Shown: in pieces, positions 19,478 through 29,100 of the stretch | Position numbering within the stretch: position 1 is the stretch's first letter | Layout: every line of letters starts with the position of its first letter | Assembly (NCBI GenBank): GCA_963809795.1 | Contig: CAWELN010000005.1 | Span: 62,001-126,000, forward strand | Origin: DASUAS01 sp963809795 | GTDB taxonomy: Bacteria; Actinomycetota; Acidimicrobiia; IMCC26256; DASPTH01 | Length of the DNA stretch: 64,000 nucleotides | Reading direction: 5' to 3' | Translations under genes and position numbers: made by a program | Notes under the pieces: model-generated | What the model saw: only the letters and a program-made list of their open reading frames with translations | The model's database searches: none | What the model was told of the DNA's origin: nothing

Positions 19478-20632
19478 TCAGCGCAGCAGGCGCGCCATGA
19501 GGCCGTGGGCGGGCACCGGGATCGCGCCGGCGACGCCGCGCTCGGAGTACTCACCGCCGGGACCGGGCTCGTCGCGATCGAAGAGCAGGTACGGCACCGG
19601 CTCCGACGTGTGGGTCCGGGCCGCGCACGGCGTGGCGTGGTCGGGCAGGAGGAGCACGCGGAACGGCTCGTCGCCCAGTGCGGCGACCAGCGGACCGATG
19701 ATGTCGGCGTCCCAGCGTTCGAGCGATGCGACCTTCTCGTCGACGGCACCCTGGTGGCCCGCCTCGTCGGTGGCCTCCACGTGGAGGAGGAAGAGGTCAC
19801 GGTCCGCGAGCGACGCCAGCGCCGCGTCACGCTGCGCGACGTAGTCGTTGTCGAAGCCGGCGGTGGCGCCGGGCACGTCGAGCACCTCGATGCCGGAGAG
19901 GACGCCGAGGCCGCGCACGAGGTCGACGGCCGACGACAACCGGCCGCGCACGCCGAAGCGGTCGGTGAAGTCGGGCAGGCGGGGTCGCGTCCCCTGGCCC
20001 CACAGCCAGATCTGGGTGGCGACCGAACCGACCTCGGCGGCGGCGGCCGCGACGACCGGCTTCGACGCGTCCATGAGCGCGGTGAGCTTGGGCGCGGCGG
20101 GACCGACCGGGAGCACGACGGGCTTCCCGGTGAGATCGTGGGGTGGCACGCACTCGGCGTCGCCGAAGTCGCGGGGCACGACGCACAGGTGCCGGTACTC
20201 GACGCCGGGGTGGAAGCGAACGCCGTCGCGCCCGTTGCCGAGCACGTCGTCGAGCGCGGCGACGATCACGTGACTCTGCTCACTGGTGACGTGACCGGCG
20301 GCGAAGTCGACCATGGTGCCGGCGTCGTCGACGGTGACCAGGTTGCAACGGAACGCGACCTCGTCGGGCGCGAGGTCGACGCCCATGGCCGCGGCCTCGA
20401 TCGGCGCCCGGCCGGTGTGGTACTCGGTGGGGTCGTAGCCGAGGATGGCGAGGTTGCCGACGTCGCTCCCCGGCGGCAGCCCGGGCGGGATCACCTCGGC
20501 GAGCCCGACCTCGGCGGCGGCGGCCAGGCGGGCCAGGTTCGGCATGTGCGCGGCTTCGAGGGGCGTGCGCCCGCCGAGCTGGGCGAGCGGTTCGTCGGCG
20601 CACCCGTCGGGCACGAGCACGAGGTACTTCAT
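19478..20632 (-). CDS. ApgM-type phosphoglycerate mutase family protein, proposed homoserine kinase
   Basis: 384 residues of the archaeal-type cofactor-independent phosphoglycerate mutase family (alkaline phosphatase superfamily). It starts MKYLVLVPDGCADEPL, then GSDVGNLAILGYDP with the nucleophile serine, a DFAAGHVTSEQ segment, LLHVEATDEAGHQG and LLLPDHATP with metal-ligating Asp/His. A bacterial subgroup (TIGR02535) is annotated as proposed homoserine kinase. Position supports this: it sits where thrB lies in the classical argS-lysA-hom-thrC-thrB-rho block, and no GHMP-type thrB is present. Whether it acts on homoserine or phosphoglycerate is not shown by sequence alone. Confidence 0.85.
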   Translation of the reverse strand: MKYLVLVPDGCADEPLAQLGGRTPLEAAHMPNLARLAAAAEVGLAEVIPPGLPPGSDVGNLAILGYDPTEYHTGRAPIEAAAMGVDLAPDEVAFRCNLVTVDDAGTMVDFAAGHVTSEQSHVIVAALDDVLGNGRDGVRFHPGVEYRHLCVVPRDFGDAECVPPHDLTGKPVVLPVGPAAPKLTALMDASKPVVAAAAAEVGSVATQIWLWGQGTRPRLPDFTDRFGVRGRLSSAVDLVRGLGVLSGIEVLDVPGATAGFDNDYVAQRDAALASLADRDLFLLHVEATDEAGHQGAVDEKVASLERWDADIIGPLVAALGDEPFRVLLLPDHATPCAARTHTSEPVPYLLFDRDEPGPGGEYSERGVAGAIPVPAHGLMARLLR

Positions 20633-20650
20633 TCCCCAAGGTTAGGTGGA

Positions 20651-20840
20651 GATGTAGCGGAGCCGTGCCCGGAGGGCGGGACGGCGCAGCGGAATCGACC
20701 CGAGGAACAGGAGATGTAGCGGAGCCGTGCCCGGAGGGCGGGACGGCGCAGCGGAATCGACCCGAGGAACAGGAGATGTAGCGGAGCCGTGCCCGGAGGG
20801 CGGGACGGCGCAGCGGAATCGACCTGAGGAACCGGAGATG
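20651..20840. repeat. Three 62-bp tandem repeats with a conserved hairpin
   Basis: The unit starting GATGTAGCGGAGCCGTGCCC recurs at 20651, 20713 and 20775, exactly 62 bp apart; a fourth start is at 20837. The copies are nearly identical; the third differs slightly at its end. Each unit can fold as GCCGT-GCCC-GGA-GGGC-GGG-ACGGC (9-bp stem, GGA loop, GGG bulge). A diverged single copy is at 56203-56246. It lies in the gap between the ApgM-like gene and the monooxygenase. Confidence 0.9.
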
Positions 20841-20855
20841 CCGGTGGGCGGTTGC

Positions 20856-21203
20856 CTACTTGCCTTGGCTGTAGCTGTAGACACGCGGTTGGAAGGCAGC
20901 GACGGCGGCGCGAAGCGCCGGTGACGGCTCGCCGAACACGTCCAGCTCGAGGCCGCCGCCGAGCTCGACGAGGCGCGCGAGGAGCGGCCCTGCGCCGGCG
21001 AGGTGGGCAAGAAACGCGTCGGAGCTGGCATACGCCTCGCGCACGACGCATTCAGCGCCGTCGTCGCTGAAGAACCAGTCGTGTCGGAGCGTTCCCGGCT
21101 CGCCACGTATCGTCGCCAACGCCTCGGCGGCGAGCTGTTTGAACTCGTCGACCGCGTTCGGCGAGATGCTCGGAAAGGTCGCGTTGACCTGAAGCTGGCT
21201 CAT
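20856..21203 (-). CDS. Antibiotic biosynthesis monooxygenase (ABM) domain protein
   Basis: 115 residues with the dimeric ferredoxin-like ABM/YgiN fold: MSQLQVNATFPSISP, FKQLAAEALATIRGEPGTLRHDWFFSDD, then CVVREAYASSDAFLAHLAGAGP. These proteins oxidise quinol-like or polyketide substrates without cofactor, or act as stress enzymes. It starts 27 nt after the stop of the flavin oxidoreductase on the same strand, so the two probably form an operon. Confidence 0.88.
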   Translation of the reverse strand: MSQLQVNATFPSISPNAVDEFKQLAAEALATIRGEPGTLRHDWFFSDDGAECVVREAYASSDAFLAHLAGAGPLLARLVELGGGLELDVFGEPSPALRAAVAAFQPRVYSYSQGK

Positions 21204-21230
21204 GGACTCTCTCTCGTCGTGTGAGGTTCG

Positions 21231-22637
21231 TCAGCTCGTTGGCGACGGCATGACGTTCTGGTTGAAGCGGAACAGGTTCGACGGGTCGTAGCGATTCTTG
21301 AGCTGCTGGAGGCGTCGGTACGTGTCGGGGGCATAGGCCGCCCTGACGTTGTCTTCGCCCGCTTCCCCGGTGAAGTTCACGTAGGTGCGCCCAGCGCCGT
21401 AGCGGGCCATGGCTTCCCGTGCCGCCTGGGCCCACTCGCGGTGGCGTGGGAGATCGTCGGCATCAGGAGTGCGAGCGATGCAGTTGACGATGTACGACGA
21501 TGTGCGATCGGTGAAGGGGGTGGCGTCGGAGGGGACACGAGCCATTGCGCCGCCGAGGTGGTGCATGTGGAGCTCGGCCTGCACCGGGAGGTCGGCGGAC
21601 CTCCGATGGAAGTCGGCCAAGGTGCCGACGGCGTCGTCGGGGAGCTTCTCGATGAAGGCAGAGGTGAAGTAGTTCGCCGACCCCGGGCTCCACAGGCCGT
21701 CGAGGAGCTGTTGCAGCTCGACGTACGGCAGCGGCCCGATGAGGTCTGCCACCACGTTGCCGAGCGTGCGGAGGGGCTTGACCACGTCCGTACCCTCCGC
21801 CGGATCGCCGGCCCAGCAGACGGCGATGGCGGCGACCTTCTTGAAGTGCCACTCGACGGGCAGGAAGGGTGCCGGTGGCGCGGTGGCGAGGTTGACCAGC
21901 GAGCTCAGCTCGTCGGGCGCATCGGCGACGTGGTCGCGCCAACCGGCGACCACGTCGGCGGCGTCCTCGCCGGCGTAGAACACGACCCCACCGAGGACGG
22001 TGGGGCCGACGGGGTGGAGCGCCAGCTCCAGCGACGTCACGACGCCGAAGTTGCCGCCTCCGCCCCGAAGCCCCCAGTAGAGCTCGGCGTCGTCGTCGGG
22101 GCCGGCCCGCACCACGGAGCCGTCGGCGGTCACGACCTCGGCGGCGAGCAGGTTGTCGCACGCGAGGCCGTAGGCACGAACGAGATGGCCGATCCCGCCG
22201 CCCAGGGTGAACCCGCCCAGTCCCGTGCTCGAGACCAGCCCGCCGGTGGTGGCCAGGCCGTGGGCCTGCGTGGCGGCGTCGAACCCGGCCCACTTCGTCC
22301 CGCCGCCGGCGACCGCTCGGCGCGCGGTGGCGTCGACCGCAACGGTTGTCATCGCCGACAGGTCGACAACGATGCCGTCGTCGCAGGTCGAGAAGCCGGC
22401 GACGCTGTGGCCTCCGCCCCGGATGGCCACCGGCAAGCCCTCGCTCGCGGCGAAGCGAACGGTCCGGACCACGTCCTCGGTGCTCGCGGGACGCACGATC
22501 ATTGCCGGGTGCTTGTCGATGGCGCGGTTCCAGACGTGCCGTGCCTCCTCGTACTCACCGTCGCCGGGCCGCACGAGCGAACCGGTGAGCCCCGTCTCGA
22601 GCTCGTTGATGGTCGCGTCGCCGAGCGCCTGTGTCAT
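21231..22637 (-). CDS. FAD-binding oxidoreductase, BBE (berberine bridge enzyme-like) family
   Basis: 468 residues. FAD_binding_4 domain with the histidyl-FAD site IRGGGHSVAGF, PAGG-like loop LVSSTGLGGFTLGGGIGHL and GLRGGGGNFGVVTSLEL; C-terminal BBE motif YVNFTGEAGEDNVRAAY and RYDPSNLFRFNQN. The second covalent-FAD cysteine of plant BBEs is absent (GGLVSSTG), so single histidine linkage is expected. It oxidises alcohols, sugars or alkaloid-like compounds; substrate unknown. The ATG at 22637 was chosen because GAAAGAGGACG precedes it; an ATG 12 codons earlier is possible. Confidence 0.92.
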   Translation of the reverse strand: MTQALGDATINELETGLTGSLVRPGDGEYEEARHVWNRAIDKHPAMIVRPASTEDVVRTVRFAASEGLPVAIRGGGHSVAGFSTCDDGIVVDLSAMTTVAVDATARRAVAGGGTKWAGFDAATQAHGLATTGGLVSSTGLGGFTLGGGIGHLVRAYGLACDNLLAAEVVTADGSVVRAGPDDDAELYWGLRGGGGNFGVVTSLELALHPVGPTVLGGVVFYAGEDAADVVAGWRDHVADAPDELSSLVNLATAPPAPFLPVEWHFKKVAAIAVCWAGDPAEGTDVVKPLRTLGNVVADLIGPLPYVELQQLLDGLWSPGSANYFTSAFIEKLPDDAVGTLADFHRRSADLPVQAELHMHHLGGAMARVPSDATPFTDRTSSYIVNCIARTPDADDLPRHREWAQAAREAMARYGAGRTYVNFTGEAGEDNVRAAYAPDTYRRLQQLKNRYDPSNLFRFNQNVMPSPTS

Positions 22638-25600
22638 GTCGTCCTCTTTCGGAGTCGGTGCTGAGGACGTCATCGTGACGGCACCTTCTTTGCGCGCTCT
22701 TTGCAGGGCTCGCTCACCTCGCCGATCGCCGAGCGCCTGGAATCGCACCGCCGCCTCGGCCGCGGCACGGGCCGATGCGTCGGCGTCGCCGACGGCGCTG
22801 CGGAGATGCGCCACGAGCAGGTACTCCCAGCCGATGGCGTATGCCGGCGTGACCCCCCGGTCGGCCAGGAACAGGCTCCTCTCCAGCGGTGGCAGGGCGG
22901 CGTCGACGACGCCGAGCTCCAGCTCGATGAGCCCTTGGATGTTGAGGGTGTGGGCGACGCCGGCGATGTCGCCGCTTCGCTCCATCATCGACACCGCTTC
23001 CTCGACGCGACGGCGGGCGATCGTCGGCTCCCCCAGCAGGGCGGCGACGTAGGACCTGCCCGGCGAGTTGCCATGGCGATGGAGCGCAGATCTCGCAAGG
23101 ATCGGTGGACCTGCTCGGCGGCCTCGAAGCAGGCGAGCGCATCCGCCAGGTCGCCTGCCCACCGGAGCGTGTGTCCTCGCTGGCCGAGCGCGTAGCCGAT
23201 GCCGAAGGTGTCGCCCACCGCGGCGAACCGGTCGATGGCGTCGTCGAGGAGCGCGAGCGCGAGATCCGTCCGGCCGCCGAGGCGCTCGGTGAGGGCGGCG
23301 GCCACCGCCAGGTGCCCGCGCGCCTGGGCGGCGCCGACGAGCCGGCCCAGCAGCATGGTGTCCTCGGCGACGGGGAGGGGCACGGGTCCGCGATCGTCGA
23401 CGATCCAGGACACGGTCAAGGTGGTGAAGAACGGCGATGACGCGTCGGGCACACGGTCGAGGGCGGCGCCCGCCTCGCGCAGGAGAGCCCGGGCGTCGTC
23501 CACCTCGCCGAGCGCCAGCGCCAGGACGGCCGCGAAATGGCGGGTACCGACGGCGATCGCCGGTTGCGACCCCGCCTGCGCCAGTGCCGCCGTCGAACGT
23601 CGCTTCACGCTCGGCCAGTCGTGTGCCATCAACATGAAGATCGACTCTTGATCGAGGGCGATGGCCATCGCGTCGTCGCCCAGGCCCTGCGAGGCCTCGG
23701 TGATGGCGACGGCAACGCCCACCACCGGCTCGAGGTCGCCACGACGGAGGTGCAGTACCGCCTTGGCGAACAGGGCACGTGTCCGCAGCGCCGAAACCTC
23801 CGGGCACCGGTGGAGGGCACCGGTGAGCCAACCCAGGGCTTCGGCCAGCTGTCCACGCGACAGCTGGGCTCGCCACGTGCTGGCGGCGAGCTGCAGGGCC
23901 AGGCACGGCTGCTCGTTGGACGCGCTCGCGAACGCGGCGCGCAGGTTGTCCATCTCGACGTCGAACCACGGCGGAGGTTCGAGGACGACGGGCACACCGC
24001 GGTCGGGATCGTGTCGCGCCGCCTCCCGCGCGTACCAGGCCCGATGGCGCTCGACACATGCGGGCAGTTCACCGGCATCACGGAGCTGAGCCTCGGCGTA
24101 TTGCCGCACCACCTCGAGCATGCGATAGCGGGCGGCCTGCCCCGTCGTCTCGGCCGTCACCAGGGACTTGTCGACGAGACGACTGAGCACGTCGACGACG
24201 TCGCTGATCGCGGACACGGTGGCGGCGGCATCGAGGTCGAAGCCTCCTGCGAACACGGCCAGACGACGGAACGCGACGCGTTCGTCGTCGAGCAAGAGGT
24301 CGTGACTCCAGTCGAGGGTGGCGGCCAGGGTCTGCTGGCGGTCCGGATGGCCGCGCCCGCGACGGGACAGGACGGTGAGCGCATCGCCCAAGCTGGCGGA
24401 CAGCTGTGCGACCGAGAGGTGGACGACGCGCACGGCGGCCAGTTCGAGCGCGAGGGGGATGCCGTCGAGACGGCGACAGATCTCGGCGACCGGGGAAGCG
24501 GTGGCGGCATCGAGCACGAAGCTCGGCGACGCGTGCTGCGCTCGCTCGACGAACAGCTGGACGGATTCGAGACGAGCCAGACCGTCGGGCGCGTGGTCAT
24601 CTCCCGGAAGCTCGAGCGAGGGCACCCGCCAGGCGATCTCACCGGGATGGCCGAGCGGCTCGCGGCTCGTGGCCAGGATGACGAGATCGGGGCACCGCGC
24701 CAGGAGCTCGGTGGCCAACGGCACGACGGCGTCGAGGACGTGCTCGCAGTTGTCGAGAATGAGCAGGATCGCGCGGCTCGAGAGCTGGTCGACGAGCGCA
24801 GGGATCCACGGCCGGTTGCCCTCGAGGGAGAGGTCGAGAGCGCCGCCGACCGCCGACGGGACGCCGTCACCGTGCGTCACGCCTGCCAGCTCCACGAGCC
24901 AGACGCCGTCCGCCCAGCGCGAGCCCGCCACCTGACCGTGCGCCAGCTCGACGGCCAAGCGGGTCTTGCCTGCGCCGCCGGGGCCGGTGAGCGTGAGCAG
25001 GCGCGTCCGGTCGAGCACCCGGCCCAGCTCCGCCAGTTCACGATGACGACCGACGAAGCTCGTCGACAACGTGGGCAGGTTGTGCGGACACATCCCCGGA
25101 TCGGGGGCGCCACCGACGAAGAGCCGCCGGTAGACGGCGGTCGTCTCCGGCTCGGGCGCGACGCCGTACGACTCGGCGAGCCCGTCCCGTAGGCGCTCGA
25201 ACGCCGCCGCCGCGTCCCAGCGTCGCCCGGTTGCGGCCAGCGCGACGAGGAGAGTCCGGTGCACGGCCTCGTCGAGCGGCCGCTCCGCCGCCACCGGTTC
25301 CAGCAGCTCGAGGGCTTGGTCGGCCAGTCCGTCGGCCATCAGGGCACGAGCGAGGTCCCCCACCAGCCGGTTTCGAACCGCGCTCAGCCGGTCGCGATGC
25401 GGCGCCGCCCAGTCCTCGTAGCGGTCCTCGGGGAGGAGGTCACCCGACCACAGGGTGAGCGCGTGGCGAAGGTCCTCGGGCGCACCGGTCGAGGCCGCGA
25501 TCGCGGCCGCGGCCTCGAAGTCGTCGACGTCGACGGTGACGCCGCCCCCGCCAGCCGCCGCCGAGGACGACGATCTCGTCCTGGAGAACGAGGTTCTCGG

Positions 25601-25847
25601 CGCCCACCACCTTGCGGGCCGCATGCAGCGCCTGATGGAAGTTGTTCGTGCCGACCGCCGGGTCGGCCTCGGGCCACAGCTGCTCGATGAGCACATCACG
25701 ATGAACCCGATGGCCCGTCCCGAGCGCCAGGAGCTTGACGATCGTCTTTGCCTTCCGCAGCCGCCACGGTGGTGGTGCGGCGCCCTCGATGCTCACCGTG
25801 AACCCGCCCAGGAGACCGATCCTCACGGGTCCGCGCGCGTCACTCAC
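22638..25847 (-). CDS. AfsR/SARP-type transcriptional regulator with BTAD, NB-ARC ATPase and TPR (two frameshifts)
   Basis: Large regulator of about 1,060 residues. N-terminal winged helix (VRIGLLGGFTVSIEGAAPPPWRLRKAKTIVKLLAL, WPEADPAVGTNNFHQALHAARKV), BTAD helical repeats (SGDLLPEDRYEDWAAPHRDRL to PLDEAVHRTLL), an NB-ARC-like ATPase (Walker A LTGPGGAGKTRLAVELA, then LLILDNCEHVLDAV) and TPR-like repeats. The frame shifts in a GGGGG run near 25550 and again near 23060. After the second shift the frame runs into the oxidoreductase gene with no stop, so the true C-terminus is unclear and a third indel is likely. Probably activates the adjacent oxidoreductase operon. Confidence 0.8.
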
Positions 25848-25967
25848 TCACGCATGCTCCCTGCTCGCCGCCCACTCGGCAACCAATCGAAGCTCGAGAT
25901 ACCGCGGAGTCGACCGTCACTGAGGCGCGGTTTCGCGGGGCGCTCGGAGCGGTACCGTGCCGTGTTC

Positions 25968-27128
25968 ATGCGACGGATCGCGATCGGCACTCTGATCGCA
26001 GTCCTCGTGGGCCTCGGCGCCTCGGTGTCAGGTGTCGAAGCGGGTGCCGCCACCCCGTCGTTGCGGCTCACGCGCGTCACCGACCTCGCCAACGTGACCG
26101 CGATCTCCGCCCGCACCGGCACCCGCACGCTGTACGTGACCGAGCAGTCGGGCGTGGTGCGGTCGATCCGCGGGGGTGCGCTGGCCTCGACGCCGGTCGT
26201 CGACCTCACCGACCGGGTCAGCCAGGACGGCGGCGAGCGCGGGCTGCTCGGCATCGCGTTCTCGCCCGACGGCACGCGCATGTACGTCGACTACACCGAT
26301 CGCACCGGCAACACGCAGATCGATCAATTCGTGATGCGCGGGCGCAACGCCGACGGCTCGTCGCGCCGCACCATCCTCACCGTCGACCAGCCGCAGCCCA
26401 ACCACAACGGGGGTCAGCTCGCATTCGGGCCCGACGGCGACCTCTACATCGGCCTGGGCGACGGCGGTTCGGAGGGTGACGTCGGGCCGGGGCACGCGCC
26501 CGGGGGCAACGGGCAGTCGCTCGGCACGCGGCTGGGCAAGATCCTGCGCATCTCGCCCAACCCCGACGCGGGTGCCCCCGCGTACACGGTGCCGGCCGAC
26601 AACCCGTTCGTCGGCCGCGCCGGCGCGGAGCCCGAGATCTGGGCGTACGGCCTGCGCAACCCGTGGCGCTTCTCCTTCGACCGCGCCAACGGCGACCTCT
26701 GGATCGGTGACGTGGGGCAGGACGCGTGGGAGGAGATCGACCACGTGGCCGCGACGAACGGTCGCGACGCGGGCAAGGGCGACAACTTCGGCTGGAACCG
26801 GCTCGAGGGCACCCATCCCTACCAGGGGGCCGCGCCCGCGGACGCGGTCCCACCGGTGTACGAGATCTCGCACGACACCGGCGCCTGCGCGGTCACGGGC
26901 GGGTTCGTGTACCGCGGCACGAAGCTGAGCTCGCTCGTCGGCGACTACGTGTTCAGCGACACCTGTGACAGCACCATCCGGGTCCTCGAGCCCGACGGTG
27001 ACGGCGGGGTGACGATGCGCGACACCGGCGCCAAGTCGAAGTCGGTGTCGACCTTCGGCCAGGCCAACGACGGGACGCTCTACGTGGCGTCACTGAGCGA
27101 CGGCGTCTTCCGCGTCGACGCCGCCTGA
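25968..27128 (+). CDS. Secreted PQQ-dependent sugar dehydrogenase-like protein
   Basis: 386 residues, six-bladed propeller of the soluble glucose/sorbosone (aldose sugar) dehydrogenase family. Signal peptide 1-28 (MRRIAIGTLIAVLVGLGASVSG, cut near AGAA). Signatures: GERGLLGIAFSPDG, NHNGGQLAFGPDGDLYIGLGDGG with the catalytic histidine, YGLRNPWRFSFD, and GDVGQDAWEEI. It oxidises aldoses outside the membrane with PQQ. It diverges from the AfsR-like regulator across 120 bp. It has no visible partner for PQQ synthesis in the window. Confidence 0.92.
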   Translation: MRRIAIGTLIAVLVGLGASVSGVEAGAATPSLRLTRVTDLANVTAISARTGTRTLYVTEQSGVVRSIRGGALASTPVVDLTDRVSQDGGERGLLGIAFSPDGTRMYVDYTDRTGNTQIDQFVMRGRNADGSSRRTILTVDQPQPNHNGGQLAFGPDGDLYIGLGDGGSEGDVGPGHAPGGNGQSLGTRLGKILRISPNPDAGAPAYTVPADNPFVGRAGAEPEIWAYGLRNPWRFSFDRANGDLWIGDVGQDAWEEIDHVAATNGRDAGKGDNFGWNRLEGTHPYQGAAPADAVPPVYEISHDTGACAVTGGFVYRGTKLSSLVGDYVFSDTCDSTIRVLEPDGDGGVTMRDTGAKSKSVSTFGQANDGTLYVASLSDGVFRVDAA

Positions 27129-27149
27129 CTCCTCCATTCACTGTCGCGT

Positions 27150-27170
27150 GACGTCCGGTTTCCGGACGTC
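27150..27170. terminator. Bidirectional hairpin terminator
   Basis: Perfect inverted repeat GACGTCCGG-TTT-CCGGACGTC (9-bp stem, 3-nt loop) 21 bp after the sugar dehydrogenase stop and before the stop of the convergent SDR gene at 27230. Outer words ATTCACTG and CAGTG/TGAAT could extend it. No T-tract. Confidence 0.7.
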
Positions 27171-27229
27171 CACCGGCAATGAATCAGTGTGTGGCCCGAG
27201 CAGCACCGCGTTGGTGCCGCTCGAGGCCG

Positions 27230-28003
27230 TCACCCCGATCGCTTGACGACCGCCCCGACGCGCCGCGTGATCGCGGCCGGGGCCATGCTCGACAGCGCGG
27301 CCGCCGCCTGATTCATCGCGCCCGGGATCGAGACCGATCGGCCGCGGTCCAGGTCGCGGAGCGCGCAGGCGACCACCTGGTCGGCCGACTGCCATGCCAT
27401 CTCGGGCACGCCAATGGGACCGAGCCCGGCGCGGTCGTGGAACTCGGTGTGGGTGTACCCGGGGCACACCAGCATCACGTGCACGCCGGTCCCCCGGGCC
27501 TCCTCGTGCACCGCGTGCGTGAAGCTGTGCACGAACGCCTTGGTGGCGCCGTAGGTCGCGCTGTTGGGTGCCGGCTGGTACGCGGCCAGCGAGGCCAGGT
27601 TCAGGATCGCGCCGGAGCCGCGCGCTTCCATCGCGCCGAGCGCGGCGCGGGTCAGGCGGAGCAGCGCCACCACGTTGAGCTCGACCTCCTCCACCTCGCG
27701 CTCGATGTCGAGCTCGGCGAAGCGACCGAACGTCCCGAAGCCGGCATTGTTCACCAGGATGTCGACGGGGTGCGCGGTGTCGGTGAGGCAGGCCTCCACC
27801 GTCGCCAAGCCCTCCGCCGTCAGCAGGTCGGCGGCGCAGGCGGCGGCCGCGACACCGTGCGCCTGCGAGAGCTCGTCGGCGAGCGCGGCGAGGCGCGCGC
27901 CGTCGCGGGCGACGAGCACGAGGTCGTGGCCCCGGCGGGCGAGCCCGTCGGCGAAGGCGCGTCCGATGCCGGCCGACGCGCCGGTGACCAGGACGGTGCT
28001 CAC
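27230..28003 (-). CDS. Short-chain dehydrogenase/reductase
   Basis: 257-residue classical SDR. NAD(P) motif TGASAGIGRAF at the start, NNAGFG, catalytic Ser in LASLAAY, YGATK with Tyr and Lys (YxxxK), then CPGYTHTEF. Arg after the glycine motif region (LVARDGARL) suggests NADP preference. Start GTG at 28003 overlaps the thrC stop by GTGA, so it is translated with the threonine genes, though no role in threonine synthesis is evident; it fills part of the space between thrC and the ApgM-like gene. Confidence 0.93.
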   Translation of the reverse strand: MSTVLVTGASAGIGRAFADGLARRGHDLVLVARDGARLAALADELSQAHGVAAAACAADLLTAEGLATVEACLTDTAHPVDILVNNAGFGTFGRFAELDIEREVEEVELNVVALLRLTRAALGAMEARGSGAILNLASLAAYQPAPNSATYGATKAFVHSFTHAVHEEARGTGVHVMLVCPGYTHTEFHDRAGLGPIGVPEMAWQSADQVVACALRDLDRGRSVSIPGAMNQAAAALSSMAPAAITRRVGAVVKRSG

Positions 28004-29100
28004 GCGAGGTCCAGCGCGGCCGCCACCCTCGCGGCGGTGGCCTCGATGGCGTCGCCCACCTGCACCTCGGCGATGGCGCGCTCCGGATCCTTGAGGCCGT
28101 GGCCGGTCACGGTGCAGACGGCGACGTCGTCGGGCGAGAGCAGCCCGTCGGCCGAGGCCTGGAGCAGCCCGGCCACCGAGGCCGCCGACGCCGGCTCCAC
28201 GAAGCAACCCTCGTCGGCGGCGAGGAGGCGGTAGGCGTCGATGATCTGCGCGTCGGTGACCGCCCCGATGTGGCCGCCCGACTGATCGCGGGCGTCGATG
28301 GCGCCCTGCCACGACGCCGGGTTCCCGATCTGGATGGCGGTGGCCAGCGTCTCCGGGTGCAGCACGGGCTCGCCGCGCACCAGCGGCGCCGCGCCCGCCG
28401 CCTGCCACCCGAGCATGCGCGGAGTGCCGCGGCTCCGCCCGAGCGCGGCGTACTCCGAGTAGCCGCGCCAGTAGGCGGTGATGTTGCCCGCGTTGCCCAC
28501 CGGGATCGAGTGGACGGTGGGTGCGTCACCCAGCACGTCGACCACCTCGAAGGCGGCGGTCTTCTGGCCCTCGATGCGCACCGGGTTCACCGAGTTCACG
28601 ACTTCGACGCCGGGGCGCTCCCCCAGCTCGCGCACGATCTCGAGCGCGCGGTCGAAGGTGCCGGTCACCGGCACGACGCGTGCACCGTGGATGAGCGCCT
28701 GCGCCAGCTTGCCCAACGCGATCTGCCCCTGGGGGATGACCACCGCGCACAGCAGTCCTGCCCGCGCCGCGTACGCCGCCGCGGACGCCGACGTGTTGCC
28801 GGTCGACGCGCAGATCACGACCTTGGCGTCGCGCTCGACCGCGGTCGAGATGGCCATGGTCATGCCCCGGTCCTTGAACGACCCGGTGGGGTTGAGCCCC
28901 TCCACCTTCAGGTGCACGCGTGCGATGCCGGCCCGCTGCGCGAGGCGCGGGGCGTCGAGCAGCGGCGTGTTGCCCTCGAGCAGCGTGATGACGGGCGTGG
29001 CGTCGGTGACGGGGAGGTGGTCCCGGTAGGCCTCGATGATGCCGGGCCACGGCGACGGCATCGGCCGTGCCTCCGCCTCCTCGACGCGTCGGTCACTCAT
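28000..29100 (-). CDS. thrC: Threonine synthase
   Basis: PLP enzyme converting O-phosphohomoserine to threonine. 366 residues, the short actinobacterial form. PLP lysine in NPTGSFKDRGMT, VICASTGNTSASAAAYAARAG, and glycine-rich phosphate loop SIPVGNAGNITAY. C-terminal DVAVCTVTGHGLKDPE. It overlaps hom by ATGA and the SDR by GTGA. It needs phosphohomoserine, so a homoserine kinase must exist; the candidate is at 19478-20632. Confidence 0.97.
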   Translation of the reverse strand: MSDRRVEEAEARPMPSPWPGIIEAYRDHLPVTDATPVITLLEGNTPLLDAPRLAQRAGIARVHLKVEGLNPTGSFKDRGMTMAISTAVERDAKVVICASTGNTSASAAAYAARAGLLCAVVIPQGQIALGKLAQALIHGARVVPVTGTFDRALEIVRELGERPGVEVVNSVNPVRIEGQKTAAFEVVDVLGDAPTVHSIPVGNAGNITAYWRGYSEYAALGRSRGTPRMLGWQAAGAAPLVRGEPVLHPETLATAIQIGNPASWQGAIDARDQSGGHIGAVTDAQIIDAYRLLAADEGCFVEPASAASVAGLLQASADGLLSPDDVAVCTVTGHGLKDPERAIAEVQVGDAIEATAARVAAALDLA

